Counted from the first letter of the stretch, positions 42,029-50,848 are shown. The stretch: 64,000 nt of DNA from Lutimonas vermicola (GCF_038433205.1 NZ_JBCDNA010000002.1:434001-498000); one strand, 5' to 3'. Program-made: numbers and translations. Notes: generated by a model not told the origin, from the letters alone.

Positions 42029-42078
42029 AACTCGTAAAATCGAACCAGCCTTCTGCCAGGCAGGGATTCAGCCGAGTT
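42029..42078. repeat. Imperfect inverted repeat / possible dispersed element after tag
   Basis: AACTCG (42029-42034) and CGAGTT (42073-42078) flank an inner near-palindrome CTGCCAGGCAG (42053-42063). The stretch is more GC-rich than nearby spacers and lies between convergent tag and the SRPBCC gene. Confidence 0.35.
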
Positions 42079-42119
42079 AATTCTTCAAAAACCTTACAGC
42101 AACATTCTTCGGTCTACAA

Positions 42120-43160
42120 TCAAATTTCCTGATATGATTTCAACGCAACAGGAATGTAGATTTCAGTAACTAACTCTGCCGGGTTTGGGGTGCTTTGAGC
42201 ACTGTTAACATAGATTTCAAAAGGTTCGCCATTTTCCATCAGCCTGTAATCTTTCAAAGAAGATACATCAAACATTGCTTTTTCCCATGCTTCCTTTAAA
42301 TTGCCATAATCACCAGTCAATACAGTTTTGAAATAAGTTCCCCGTTCCATATATCCTGTTAAAATATCTGCGTCCTGGCTAATGATACGTTCAGCAATAG
42401 GATAGGCCACAGAAAACATGGTAGTCCCATTCTCCTGATCAAACTTGTGATAAATGGTAAAAGGGCTGCCAGTCAATCGAATATGATTATCACTTACAAA
42501 TTTCTCAATGGCTTCCATCATCGGTGTAAGTTTGGAATTCATATTGCTGATCTTGCTGGAAGTTGATTGATACAAATAAAATCCTCCGCTATAATCTACT
42601 ACCCCAACCGAATCAATTGTGTAAACCTTCAATTTTCTCTGTAAGTTTTCATCAAATAATTCAAGACCACGCTTTTGCATTGGTCCCAATTGTTTTTCCA
42701 TTCCAGACGCCATAAATCTTAAAAAAAAGGGGAATTCACCTCTCATGCCCCAGGTAAGGTCAGTTCCGGTATCGGTTTTTTCCAAGACCCAGTAAACGTC
42801 AGACATCATATCCCCAAATGGTGTTTCAAAAACAATCTCCTGATCCAGTCGCTCCGGTTTTTGAATCTTTACAGTTTTCATGCTACCGCCTCCTTCAATG
42901 TCTGAGGTCCAGGTATAGGCCCCTCCTTCTCCAATGGTATTGTCTGCATACTGAACTCTAATAGTGGAATCTTTCTCATACCATGGCCCCCATTCCTTCC
43001 AATTTTTAAAATCATTCAGATCGTTGAATACTACCATGCGATCTGCATTTATCGCTCTCGATTTTGAAACGTCATAGCTTCCGTCAAGTGTTGCCAGATA
43101 AATGGCTCCAACTACAAAAAGCACAAGTAACAGAAGAAAAATATTTTTTAAAAATCTCAT
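42120..43160 (-). CDS. Membrane-anchored SRPBCC plus GyrI-like ligand-binding protein
   Basis: A 346-residue protein. An N-terminal membrane helix ('LKNIFLLLLVLFVVGAIYL') is followed by an SRPBCC/polyketide-cyclase-like domain (~residues 28-160; 'FNDLNDFKNWKEWGPWYEKD', 'VYWVLEKTDTGTDLTWGM') and then by a GyrI-like/effector-binding domain (~200-346; 'PFTIYHKFDQENGTTMFSVA', 'FKTVLTGDYGNLKEAWEKAM', 'STPNPAELVTEIYIPV'). Both domains are hydrophobic-ligand binding folds. No DNA-binding domain is attached. Combination and function are not characterised to my knowledge, though similar proteins exist in flavobacteria. It converges on tag. Confidence 0.82.
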   Translation of the reverse strand: MRFLKNIFLLLLVLFVVGAIYLATLDGSYDVSKSRAINADRMVVFNDLNDFKNWKEWGPWYEKDSTIRVQYADNTIGEGGAYTWTSDIEGGGSMKTVKIQKPERLDQEIVFETPFGDMMSDVYWVLEKTDTGTDLTWGMRGEFPFFLRFMASGMEKQLGPMQKRGLELFDENLQRKLKVYTIDSVGVVDYSGGFYLYQSTSSKISNMNSKLTPMMEAIEKFVSDNHIRLTGSPFTIYHKFDQENGTTMFSVAYPIAERIISQDADILTGYMERGTYFKTVLTGDYGNLKEAWEKAMFDVSSLKDYRLMENGEPFEIYVNSAQSTPNPAELVTEIYIPVALKSYQEI

Positions 43161-43248
43161 TTGGAAGAAGTTTATTAAAACATGGTTTCAAATATAATAA
43201 TTAAATCTTAATTAATTAGATATGAGATACTTAATTAATGCTTTTGAT

Positions 43249-43279
43249 TTGGTCAAACTTTTGTTTTTCTATACATTTG
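43249..43279 (+). promoter_or_regulatory. Promoter of the DPP III-like gene: TTG-N20-TACATTTG
   Basis: The -33 TTG is at 43249-43251 and the -7 box TACATTTG at 43272-43279, spacing 20, with a ~22-base leader to the ATG. Confidence 0.7.
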
Positions 43280-43307
43280 AAAATAAAACATAACAAATAC
43301 ATATCTT

Positions 43308-45344
43308 ATGAAATTTAAATATTTCCTCGTCATTCTTTTAGCTTCGACCCTGCTTTTTTCTTGTCAGAAGCAACAAAGAGAAACAGTCAAAACAGAAGTA
43401 TCAAAAGTAAAGAAGGATTCATTTGAATACACTTCTGAACAATTTGCAGACGTCAAAATACTGAGGTATCAGGTCCCTGGATTTGATGAGTTGAGCAAAC
43501 AACAAAAAAAGTATGTTTACTTCCTGAGCCAGGCAGGATTGGCCGGAAGGGATATCATTTATGATCAGAATTACAGGCACAATCTCAAAATCAGAAGAGC
43601 ACTTGAAGGCGCATACTCAAAATTCGAAGGAGATAAAAATACAGATAACTGGAAGCATTTTGAAACCTATCTAAAACAAATATGGTTTGCCAATGGGATC
43701 CACCATCACTATGCCAATGATAAATTTGTTCCCCAATTTTCAAGGGAATATTTAGAAAGCTTAATTAAATCAACTGATACAAACCTTGAGGGGGAAGCTC
43801 TTGATATTATCTTTAATGAAGATGATGCAAAAAAAGTTAATTTAAATGCTGATAAGGGCCTTATTAAAGGATCGGCGAGCAATTTTTACGGAAAAGATAT
43901 TTCTGCTGAAGAAGTAGATAGTTATTATGCCGCTATTAAAACTGATAAAAACCAGCCGATAGAGAAAGGCTTAAATTCAAAACTGATCAAAGAAAATGGC
44001 CGTTTAAAAGAAAATGTTTGGAAAAGTGGCGGTATGTACGGAGCAGCCATCGATCAAATTATCTTCTGGCTTGAAAAAGCAAAAGATGTAGCAGAAAATG
44101 AGGCTCAGGTCAAGGGATTGACTTTACTGATTAAATACTATCAGACCGGTGACCTTAAAACATGGGATGAATACAATGTCGTTTGGGCCAAGTCAACAGA
44201 AGGTGATATTGATTATATCAACGGATTCATTGAAGTCTATAACGATCCTAAAGGTTATAAAGGATCTTATGAATCTGTAGTTCAAATCAAGGATTTTGAA
44301 ATGTCCGAAAAAATGGCTGCTTTGGCCGAAAACGCTCAATGGTTTGAAGATAATTCACCTTTGGATCCTGCCCACAAAAAGGAAAATGTTGTCGGTGTTT
44401 CGTACAAAACAGTAAACGTGGTGTCAGAATCCGGAGATGCATCACCTTCAACGCCTATTGGGATTAATCTTCCGAACAATAACTGGATCAGGGAACAACA
44501 TGGCTCAAAATCAGTTTCTTTAGGTAATATCATTCACGCCTATAACAATGCAGGCGGAAGCGGACGTTTAAAAGAATTTGCCTTTGATGAGGAAGAAATC
44601 AAAACTGAAGAATCATACGGCCAACTTGCCGACAAACTTCACACTGCTTTACATGAGGTGATCGGACACGCGAGTGGAAAACTGAACGAAGGCGTGGGAA
44701 CACCAAAAGAAACATTGAAAAACTATTCTTCAACGCTAGAAGAGGCCAGAGCCGATTTGGTTGGCCTTTATTATTTGCCTGATGAAAAATTGGTAGAAAT
44801 AGGAATTTCCCCTAATGCGGACAGTATCGGGAAAGCAGCCTATGACGGATATATTCGAAATGGTTTAATGACGCAATTGATCCGGTTGAATTTGGGTGAC
44901 GACATCGAAGAGGCTCATATGAGAAACAGACAATTGGTTGCCGCATGGGCCATGGAAAAAGGAAGTGCCGAAAATGTGGTTGAAAAGGTAAGCAAAGACG
45001 GCAAAACCTATTTTAAAGTGAATGACTATGAAAAATTAAGAGTCTTATTTGGAGAACTTCTCAAAGAAATTCAAAGAATCAAATCGGAAGGAGATTATGA
45101 GGCCGGGAAAGCTCTTGTTGAAACCTATGGCGTAAAGGTGAATCAGGAAATTCACAGGGAAGTACTTGAAAGAAATAGTCAGTTCAAGTCAGCCCCATAT
45201 TCAGGTTTTATCAATCCGGTATTGGTTCCTGTGGAAGACGAAAAAGGTGAGATTGTTGATATAGAATTGATGCAGCCCGAAAGTTTTGCAGTTCAAATGC
45301 TAATGTATGCCAAAGACTATTCAACTTTACCCGACGAAAACTAA
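43308..45344 (+). CDS. Dipeptidyl-peptidase III-like zinc peptidase (M49), lipoprotein
   Basis: A 678-residue lipoprotein: 'LVILLASTLLFSCQKQ' puts the lipid-modified Cys at about residue 19. The M49 zinc motif HEXXGH is present as 'LHEVIGHASGKL' near residues 449-454, followed ~28 residues later by 'EEARADLVGLYYL', the second zinc-ligand Glu motif. The family members remove N-terminal dipeptides; bacterial homologues in Bacteroidota are usually secreted or lipid-anchored. Other family segments are 'NAGGSGRLKEFAFDEEEI' and 'AAWAMEKGSAENVVE'. The gene has its own promoter and a strong terminator, so it is a single unit. Confidence 0.93.
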   Translation: MKFKYFLVILLASTLLFSCQKQQRETVKTEVSKVKKDSFEYTSEQFADVKILRYQVPGFDELSKQQKKYVYFLSQAGLAGRDIIYDQNYRHNLKIRRALEGAYSKFEGDKNTDNWKHFETYLKQIWFANGIHHHYANDKFVPQFSREYLESLIKSTDTNLEGEALDIIFNEDDAKKVNLNADKGLIKGSASNFYGKDISAEEVDSYYAAIKTDKNQPIEKGLNSKLIKENGRLKENVWKSGGMYGAAIDQIIFWLEKAKDVAENEAQVKGLTLLIKYYQTGDLKTWDEYNVVWAKSTEGDIDYINGFIEVYNDPKGYKGSYESVVQIKDFEMSEKMAALAENAQWFEDNSPLDPAHKKENVVGVSYKTVNVVSESGDASPSTPIGINLPNNNWIREQHGSKSVSLGNIIHAYNNAGGSGRLKEFAFDEEEIKTEESYGQLADKLHTALHEVIGHASGKLNEGVGTPKETLKNYSSTLEEARADLVGLYYLPDEKLVEIGISPNADSIGKAAYDGYIRNGLMTQLIRLNLGDDIEEAHMRNRQLVAAWAMEKGSAENVVEKVSKDGKTYFKVNDYEKLRVLFGELLKEIQRIKSEGDYEAGKALVETYGVKVNQEIHREVLERNSQFKSAPYSGFINPVLVPVEDEKGEIVDIELMQPESFAVQMLMYAKDYSTLPDEN

Positions 45345-45365
45345 CCTGATGTAAATCAAATAGTC

Positions 45366-45400
45366 AAAAGACCGTAAGGATCAATTACGGTCTTTTGCAT
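45366..45400 (+). terminator. Terminator of the DPP III-like gene
   Basis: A perfect 12-bp stem AAAAGACCGTAA / TTACGGTCTTTT around a 7-base loop, with T-rich sequence after it. Confidence 0.85.
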
Positions 45401-45410
45401 TTTTAATAAG

Positions 45411-45418
45411 TATCTTTG
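45411..45418 (+). promoter_or_regulatory. -7 box (TATCTTTG) of rsgA, almost touching the start codon
   Basis: TATCTTTG ends at 45418 and the ATG is at 45424. The predicted transcription start falls on or next to the start codon, which would give a leaderless message. Confidence 0.55.
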
Positions 45419-45423
45419 CCTTT

Positions 45424-46371
45424 ATGACAGGTGTTGTTATTAAATCTACTGGAAGTTGGTATTGGGTAAGAACAGAGGCCCATAAACAGGTTCAATGTCG
45501 TATCAGGGGTAAATTCAGGACCAAAGGAATTAAAAGTACCAACCCTGTAACCGTCGGGGATCATGTTGACTTTGACATGGAGTTAAATTCGAATACCGGC
45601 GTAATTACAGCCATCCACGACAGAAAAAATTATATTGTCAGAAAATCAGTCAACCTTTCAAAACAGACCCATATTATTGCTGCAAATATAGATTTGGCTT
45701 TCTTGCTTGTAACCCTCGACAACCCTCCTACCTTTACTTCTTTTATCGACAGGTTTTTAGCAACAGCAGAAGCCTACCATATCAGGGCCGTGCTTTTATT
45801 CAACAAAATGGATCTCAATGATGATGTTTTGGAAGAAAAGAAGAACAAGTTAGTAAAAACTTACACTGACATTGGCTATACCTGCCTTGAAATATCCGCC
45901 ACATTACCCAGTAACATCGATGCCGTTAAAAAATTGATGTTAGGCAAGATAAGTATGTTCTCAGGGCATTCCGGGGTAGGGAAATCAACCCTTATCAACG
46001 CTATTTATCCGGGCTTGCAATTAAAAACTGCTGAAGTATCAACCCAGCACAAACAAGGCCAACATACCACTACTTTTGCTGAGATGTTTGCCATACCCAC
46101 CGAACCTGAAAGTTATATCATTGATACCCCGGGTATCAAAGGATTTGGAGTGGTTGATTTTGAACCCAGTGAAATAACCGATTTTTATCCTGAATTCTTT
46201 GCTTTGAAACACCTGTGTAAGTTCAATAATTGCTTACATGTTAACGAACCAAAATGCGCGGTTAAAAAAGCTCTGGAAGAAGGAAAAATTGCAGCTTCGC
46301 GCTACAGGAGTTACTTACAAATACTTGAAGGCGAGGAAGAAAGCTACAGAACCAATACTTACGATTTTTAG
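45424..46371 (+). CDS. rsgA: Ribosome small subunit-dependent GTPase A
   Basis: A 315-residue circularly permuted GTPase that checks maturation of the 30S subunit. Residues ~1-70 form the OB fold ('GVVIKSTGSWYWVRT', 'VTVGDHVDFDME'). The permuted GTPase begins with G4 'LLFNKMD', then G1 'FSGHSGVGKSTLINA' near residue 180 and G3 'IDTPGIKGFG'. The zinc-binding knuckle is 'CKFNNCLHVNEPKC' near 262-276. All motifs are intact and the ATG at 45424 matches the family start. Six bases separate it from the -7 box. Confidence 0.96.
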   Translation: MTGVVIKSTGSWYWVRTEAHKQVQCRIRGKFRTKGIKSTNPVTVGDHVDFDMELNSNTGVITAIHDRKNYIVRKSVNLSKQTHIIAANIDLAFLLVTLDNPPTFTSFIDRFLATAEAYHIRAVLLFNKMDLNDDVLEEKKNKLVKTYTDIGYTCLEISATLPSNIDAVKKLMLGKISMFSGHSGVGKSTLINAIYPGLQLKTAEVSTQHKQGQHTTTFAEMFAIPTEPESYIIDTPGIKGFGVVDFEPSEITDFYPEFFALKHLCKFNNCLHVNEPKCAVKKALEEGKIAASRYRSYLQILEGEEESYRTNTYDF

Positions 46372-46522
46372 AATATTTTAAAGAATATATGTATTAATTT
46401 TATTTTTTAAGAGATATTTTTGTTAATTTTTTATATTTTATTCAAATTTTTACGATAGTTATCATTTTTATTTTTAAAATAATTTGTTTTTATTTGTGAA
46501 TCTGTTCATCAAAAATCATGAA

Positions 46523-46975
46523 ATGAAAGCAGTGATTCAAAGAGTAAACCATGCCTCAGTAACAGTGGATGGTCAAGTAACAAGCAGCATAAGAAAAGGA
46601 CTCCTTGTGCTATTGGGTATCACTGCGTCAGATACCAGGGAAGACTCAATTTGGCTCAGTAAAAAAATTTTAAATCTCAGAATTTTTAATGATGATAAAG
46701 GCATCATGAACCATTCCCTTTTAGACATAGACGGGGAAGTAATCATTGTGAGCCAATTTACACTTATGGCCAGCACAAAAAAAGGAAACCGACCCTCATA
46801 TATCAAGGCTGCAAATGCGGAGATTGCCGTACCCCTGTATACACAGTTTATCGAAGATATTGAAATGGAATTAGGAAAAAAAGCGGGAACGGGAATCTTT
46901 GGTGCCGATATGAAAATAGACCTTCAGAATGATGGTCCTGTGACTATAGTTATTGATACAGAATTCAAGCAATAA
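46523..46975 (+). CDS. dtd: D-aminoacyl-tRNA deacylase
   Basis: A 150-residue DTD that hydrolyses D-aminoacyl-tRNA. The ATG at 46523 gives the normal 'MKAVIQRVNHASVTVDGQ'; an in-frame upstream start is rejected for adding 13 unrelated residues. The active-site Ser-Gln-Phe-Thr motif is 'IVSQFTLMASTKKGNRPS', and the cross-subunit Gly-Pro motif is 'LQNDGPVTIVIDTE' near the C-terminus. The 151-bp gap from rsgA to this gene is over 80% A+T and holds a TATTTTTG box at 46415-46422. Confidence 0.95.
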   Translation: MKAVIQRVNHASVTVDGQVTSSIRKGLLVLLGITASDTREDSIWLSKKILNLRIFNDDKGIMNHSLLDIDGEVIIVSQFTLMASTKKGNRPSYIKAANAEIAVPLYTQFIEDIEMELGKKAGTGIFGADMKIDLQNDGPVTIVIDTEFKQ

Positions 46976-47011
46976 TTTTGATAAAACTTCTTAATAAATC
47001 AAATTGCATCT

Positions 47012-47338
47012 ATGAAAAAGAACTTTTTCACGCTAACCCTATTTACACTTTTTAACCTTTTTACGTACGCGCAGAATCAAAATTTAAACATACTTCTCAT
47101 TCCAGATAGCCTTAGCATTAATGCCAATGCAATCATCAGATACGACCATACTGATATTGAGGTTTTGAATTCTTCAAAAATGATCGTCAGTAAAAAAATG
47201 GCCGTGACTATTATGAACAAATAGGGAGATGAAGATGGTTATATTTATTTAAATTATGACAACCACTCCAAAATCAAAACGGTTGAAGCTAAAATATTTG
47301 ACTCTACAGGCAAAGAAATCAAGAAAATAATTTGCTGA
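47012..47338 (+). pseudogene. Remnant of a DUF3857 (transglutaminase-like) protein
   Basis: An ATG with a good signal peptide ('NFFTLTLFTLFNLFTYAQNQ') is followed by 'IPDSLSINANAIIRYDHTDIE' and 'MIVSKKMAVTIMNK', then TAG at 47222. The same frame continues past that stop with 'GDEDGYIYLNYDNHSKIKTV' and 'EAKIFDSTGKEIKKI' before TGA at 47336. These parts match consecutive stretches of the N-terminal DUF3857 domain of ~650-residue exported proteins in Bacteroidota. The internal stop and the missing ~550 residues mark a decayed gene. The rest of the gene is not present downstream, where the PorT-like gene lies on the other strand. Confidence 0.75.
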
Positions 47339-47393
47339 GCAAGGGACATAAGGAAAACCGGGTGACCAGGCACTTTTTTTTTTGTAATTTATC

Positions 47394-48245
47394 CTATTCC
47401 AAGGTAAACATATAACCCAAGGAAAATATCAGTCCGCCAACGTGGCTATCCCCAAAAACTTCATCTTTTTGAAGGCTTTTCGCACCCCATGATCCTCTGA
47501 ATCCCACAAAGACTTCATGTTTATCAGCGATTTTCCTGATGAGGCCTGTGCCTGCGTGAAAACCAAAGTTTAAGGTGTTCAGCTCATCTTTTGTATCAGT
47601 TTCAGCATCAAAAGACTGAGGTGGAACGGGTACCCATAACGGACCTGATGATGGATTGGAAGGGTCGTAATTAGGATTCGCAACAATCAATGGATCCTGC
47701 CCCGCAGCATCCAGTGTTATAAGGCTTGTGCCGCTGGTGTTTTGAGAAGCGTTCACCAAAAAACCAATATACGGTCCTGCTTCTACATAAAATCTCCAGG
47801 TTTCACCCCAGCCCAGCTTACCCATAATTGGGATTTCAATGTAATTAAGATTCGAAATATTGTTGAAGTCAGCATACATTGGGTTTAAATCGTCAACCGG
47901 GCCCTTTCCCTGAAGGGAAAGCATATAATTAAGCTGATCCACTGATCCGAAATCCTCCAAGGCAGCAGTTGGTATCGGTTGCATTCCTGTTCGATCTCCT
48001 CCTCTTTGGGTATATAAAATTTCCGTTTGCAATGAAAATAAATCCGAAACAGGGAATTCGAACATGATCCCGACGTCGACACCCGACGTCGATTTATAAT
48101 CTTCGGTATAGATATTATCAGAATTGTCGGTTATCCGCCCAACGCTATAGCCGACCTTAGCCCCGATTTTTACTTGAGCATAACTAAGCTCTCCCATCAG
48201 AAAAAAGGTAAGTAAAAGTAATTTTAGTGAAGTAGTTGATTTCAT
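47394..48245 (-). CDS. PorT-like outer-membrane beta-barrel protein
   Basis: A 283-residue exported protein. A signal peptide ('LKLLLLTFFLMGELSYAQ') precedes a PorT/OmpA-like small barrel: 'VKIGAKVGYSVGRITD', 'GVDVGIMFEFPVSDLFSLQ', 'ILYTQRGGD', 'NYIEIPIMGKLGWGETW', 'FYVEAGPYIGFLVN' and 'FGFHAGTGLIRKI'. The pattern 'lqpEllYsqkG...l.YieiPll.k' is that of Bacteroidota porin-family proteins. Two long variable insertions, rich in Asp/Pro/Ser, likely form surface loops. It is not close enough to claim it is PorT of T9SS. Function unknown. Confidence 0.82.
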   Translation of the reverse strand: MKSTTSLKLLLLTFFLMGELSYAQVKIGAKVGYSVGRITDNSDNIYTEDYKSTSGVDVGIMFEFPVSDLFSLQTEILYTQRGGDRTGMQPIPTAALEDFGSVDQLNYMLSLQGKGPVDDLNPMYADFNNISNLNYIEIPIMGKLGWGETWRFYVEAGPYIGFLVNASQNTSGTSLITLDAAGQDPLIVANPNYDPSNPSSGPLWVPVPPQSFDAETDTKDELNTLNFGFHAGTGLIRKIADKHEVFVGFRGSWGAKSLQKDEVFGDSHVGGLIFSLGYMFTLE

Positions 48246-48380
48246 ATATACTTGATTAAGATTTGATTTTGAATAATAATTGGAACCAGTGTTCCCTCTA
48301 ACTTTGGAATAAATATAAATAAATTATGTAAATCTCCTTGATCCTTGCAAAGAAACTTCGTTAATTCTGGTCAGATAGCG

Positions 48381-48500
48381 CTAACAATTGCAGTCAGAAT
48401 CACAATTGGAATCCTTTTTTTTTGGCTTAAAGAAGAATTTTTTAATCAAAAAAAGCAAAGCCAGCAAAACCAATAAATAAACCAGAATCTCCTGAAACAT
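48381..48500 (-). CDS. FeoB-associated Cys-rich membrane protein
   Basis: A 39-residue protein, starting at the ATG 48500 (a longer in-frame reading would run back into feoB). One membrane helix ('EILVYLLVLLALLFLIKKFF') is followed by a basic stretch ('KPKKKD') and a C-terminal cysteine cluster ('SNCDSDCNC'). It lies 5 bp after the feoB stop, and such short Cys-rich proteins are a known companion of FeoB in several phyla. A role as an iron or redox accessory is inferred from this linkage only. Confidence 0.75.
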   Translation of the reverse strand: MFQEILVYLLVLLALLFLIKKFFFKPKKKDSNCDSDCNC

Positions 48501-48505
48501 GTGTC

Positions 48506-50617
48506 TTAATTTAGAAGTGTAAAGGTAAGAAAAGATGCAAAATAGGCGATCAGCCCCATTCCAACTAACTGAATCATAGGCCATTTCCAACTATTGGTCT
48601 CTCTTTTTACAACCGCCAGTGTGCTAACGCATTGCATGGCAAATGCATAAAATACCAAAAGCGACATCCCAACGGGTACGTTAAAAAGTTTTTCTCCTGT
48701 ATTCTCATTGATCTCTTCTGACATACGCTGTTTTATGGTCGTATTCTCTTCGTCATCATTTCCTACACTGTATATGGTGGCCAAAGTACCAACAAAAACT
48801 TCTCTCGCCGCAAAAGATGAAATCAAGGCTATTCCAATCTTCCAGTCATATCCCAAAGGCCTTATGGCAGGTTCAATTGCCTTGCCCATCACTCCAATAT
48901 ACGAATGTTTAAGTTTATAAGATGCAAGAGCTTCATTATAACCCACTTCCTGTCCAATTTCGGTGTCTCTTGATAAGGCGAAATCAGCCTCAGCCGAGTC
49001 AAACGAAGATGGACCGTTAGACGCCAGAAACCAAAGTATGATTGAGATGGCCAAAATAATTTTACCGGCACCGAAGACAAAAGCCTTTGTTTTTTCCACG
49101 ACCGTGTAAAAAACATTTTTAATGGATGGAAGCTTGTAATCAGGCATTTCGATCAGGAAGAAACTTCTTCCTTCAACCTTAAGGGTTTTATGTAAAAGAT
49201 ACCCTGAAACTATGGCCATGCTAAAGCCCAGAAGATACAAGCCCAGCAAGGTTAATCCCTGAAGGCTAAATATCCCGAGTACACGGTTCTGCGGAATAAT
49301 CAGGGCAATAATAATGGCATACACCGGGAGCCTGGCAGAACAGGTAACAAAGGGAACTACCAATATCGTAATAAGTCTTTCTTTCCAACCACTGATATTT
49401 CGTGCAGCCATTACTGCGGGTATGGCACAAGCCGTACCGGATATTAAGGGGACAACACTTTTACCACTCATGCCAAAGCGGCGCATGATCTTATCCATAA
49501 GAAATACTACACGACTCATATACCCCGTCTCTTCAAGGATTGAGACAAAGAGAAATAGAATGGCAATCTGAGGAATAAAGATCACAATTCCACCAATTCC
49601 AGGGATTACCCCCTGGCTAATCAAGTCAGTTATTCTTCCCTCAGGAAGTACTTGTTGAACAGCCTGGCTGAGTTCAGCAAAAAACGCATCTATATAATCC
49701 ATTGGAATACTGGCCCAATCAAATATAGATTGAAAAATCATCATCAAAATGGCGGCAAAAATTATATATCCAAAGATTTTGTGAGTCAATACCCTGTCTA
49801 GCCTGCTCCTTAAGTCTCTTGCCTTTGACCGATCGACTTTATAGGCTTTTTTTAGAATAGAATTAATTTGCTGGTAGCGATAGATCGTTTCCTTATGCTG
49901 AAATTTTTTAAGTTTCGGTTTATCCTGCTTATAGCTTTTAATCAATGCTATTTCCTCTTCACTCAACCCATTGAATTCCTCTAGTTGGGTAATGCATAAC
50001 CAGGTCTTGTATAGTGACATCCCGGGAAATTTCTCATCCAGTTCATCAAAATACTCTTTGTCGATCCTGGAGGATATATGGGCAATTGGCGAGGTATCAA
50101 GTTGCTTGTAATCAAGAATAACTTTCCTTAAGGCATCAATTCCAATATTTTTGCGGGCACTTACGAGAACCACTTCACTTTTCAATTCAATTTTCAGTTG
50201 TTCCAGATCGATCTCCACCCCTTTTCTGGATAATTGATCCGCCATGTTTATGGCGAGTATTGTCGGAATTTCAAGATCCTTAATCTGTGAATACAATAGA
50301 AGGTTTCTTTTGATATTTTCAATATCGGCGACAACAACAATCACATCCGGGTAATCTTCGTGTTCCTGATTGAGTAAGGTTTGTAAAACAATATTTTCAT
50401 CAATTGTGGTCGGATTGATACTGTAAGTTCCGGGAAGATCAACTATTGATGCATAATATCCATCTGAAAGCTTGGCCCTCCCTACTTTTTTATCAACAGT
50501 AATACCAGGGTAATTACCCACTTTTTGTTTCAAACCGGTAAGTTGGTTGAACAGGGAAGTCTTTCCAGTATTAGGATTACCAACTAAAGCTACTTTTATG
50601 GCTTTATGTTCTGGCAT
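48506..50617 (-). CDS. feoB: Ferrous iron transporter FeoB
   Basis: A 703-residue inner-membrane Fe2+ importer. The N-terminal G domain shows G1 'ALVGNPNTGKTSLFN', G2/G3 'VDLPGTYSINP' and G4 'LAINMADQLS'. After a helical GDI region come two Gate domains with about eight to ten membrane helices, including 'EETGYMSRVVFLMDKIMRRF', 'SGTACAIPAVMAAR' and 'VPFVTCSARLPVYAIIIAL'. The Cys residues in the latter motifs are typical of the pore. feoA ends 3 bp upstream and a Cys-rich companion follows 5 bp downstream, so feoA-feoB-companion is a compact operon. Confidence 0.96.
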   Translation of the reverse strand: MPEHKAIKVALVGNPNTGKTSLFNQLTGLKQKVGNYPGITVDKKVGRAKLSDGYYASIVDLPGTYSINPTTIDENIVLQTLLNQEHEDYPDVIVVVADIENIKRNLLLYSQIKDLEIPTILAINMADQLSRKGVEIDLEQLKIELKSEVVLVSARKNIGIDALRKVILDYKQLDTSPIAHISSRIDKEYFDELDEKFPGMSLYKTWLCITQLEEFNGLSEEEIALIKSYKQDKPKLKKFQHKETIYRYQQINSILKKAYKVDRSKARDLRSRLDRVLTHKIFGYIIFAAILMMIFQSIFDWASIPMDYIDAFFAELSQAVQQVLPEGRITDLISQGVIPGIGGIVIFIPQIAILFLFVSILEETGYMSRVVFLMDKIMRRFGMSGKSVVPLISGTACAIPAVMAARNISGWKERLITILVVPFVTCSARLPVYAIIIALIIPQNRVLGIFSLQGLTLLGLYLLGFSMAIVSGYLLHKTLKVEGRSFFLIEMPDYKLPSIKNVFYTVVEKTKAFVFGAGKIILAISIILWFLASNGPSSFDSAEADFALSRDTEIGQEVGYNEALASYKLKHSYIGVMGKAIEPAIRPLGYDWKIGIALISSFAAREVFVGTLATIYSVGNDDEENTTIKQRMSEEINENTGEKLFNVPVGMSLLVFYAFAMQCVSTLAVVKRETNSWKWPMIQLVGMGLIAYFASFLTFTLLN

Positions 50618-50620
50618 GAA

Positions 50621-50848
50621 TTACGCTTTGGTTATCAGAATTTGTGACGCAGTTTCTGTTCTGATGGCGAGATGACTGCCATTTACACGAATATACAAGG
50701 GGTCTTTCAATGGGGCCTTTTGGATCAATTCAACCGTCTCACCTGGCATGCAACCCATTTCAAGAAGTGACAAAGGAATACAATCAAGTGAGATCTCCTC
50801 AATGATCCCCGTTTCTCCAACACGTAAATTTGCGATACTGGTACTCAA
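50621..50848 (-). CDS. feoA: FeoA iron transport accessory protein
   Basis: A 75-residue SH3-like FeoA with a TTG start at 50848; no ATG gives the family beginning. The sequence 'SIANLRVGETGIIEEISLD' then 'LSLLEMGCMPGETVELIQKA' and 'PLYIRVNGSHLAIRTETA' follows the FeoA pattern. It supports FeoB function. Its stop is 3 bp from the feoB start. TAATTTCG on the minus strand at 50886-50879 could be a -7 box. No Fur-like operator can be identified with confidence. Confidence 0.93.
   Translation of the reverse strand: MSTSIANLRVGETGIIEEISLDCIPLSLLEMGCMPGETVELIQKAPLKDPLYIRVNGSHLAIRTETASQILITKA

Noticed and set aside
42010..42119. Possible tRNA because the minus strand contains GGTTCGATT like a T loop
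   Set aside because: The bases on each side do not form a T stem, and no acceptor, D or anticodon arms can be drawn.
46372..46522. Very AT-rich gap between rsgA and dtd as a replication origin
   Set aside because: No DnaA-box cluster is visible and no dnaA or dnaN is nearby; it is probably only a promoter region.
47222..47224. TAG read-through or recoding in the DUF3857 remnant
   Set aside because: The frame ends again at 47336 and most of the protein is missing, so decay explains it better than recoding.
47339..47393. Terminator with a T run at 47375-47385
   Set aside because: Only a 3-bp stem can be formed beside the T run, too weak to call.
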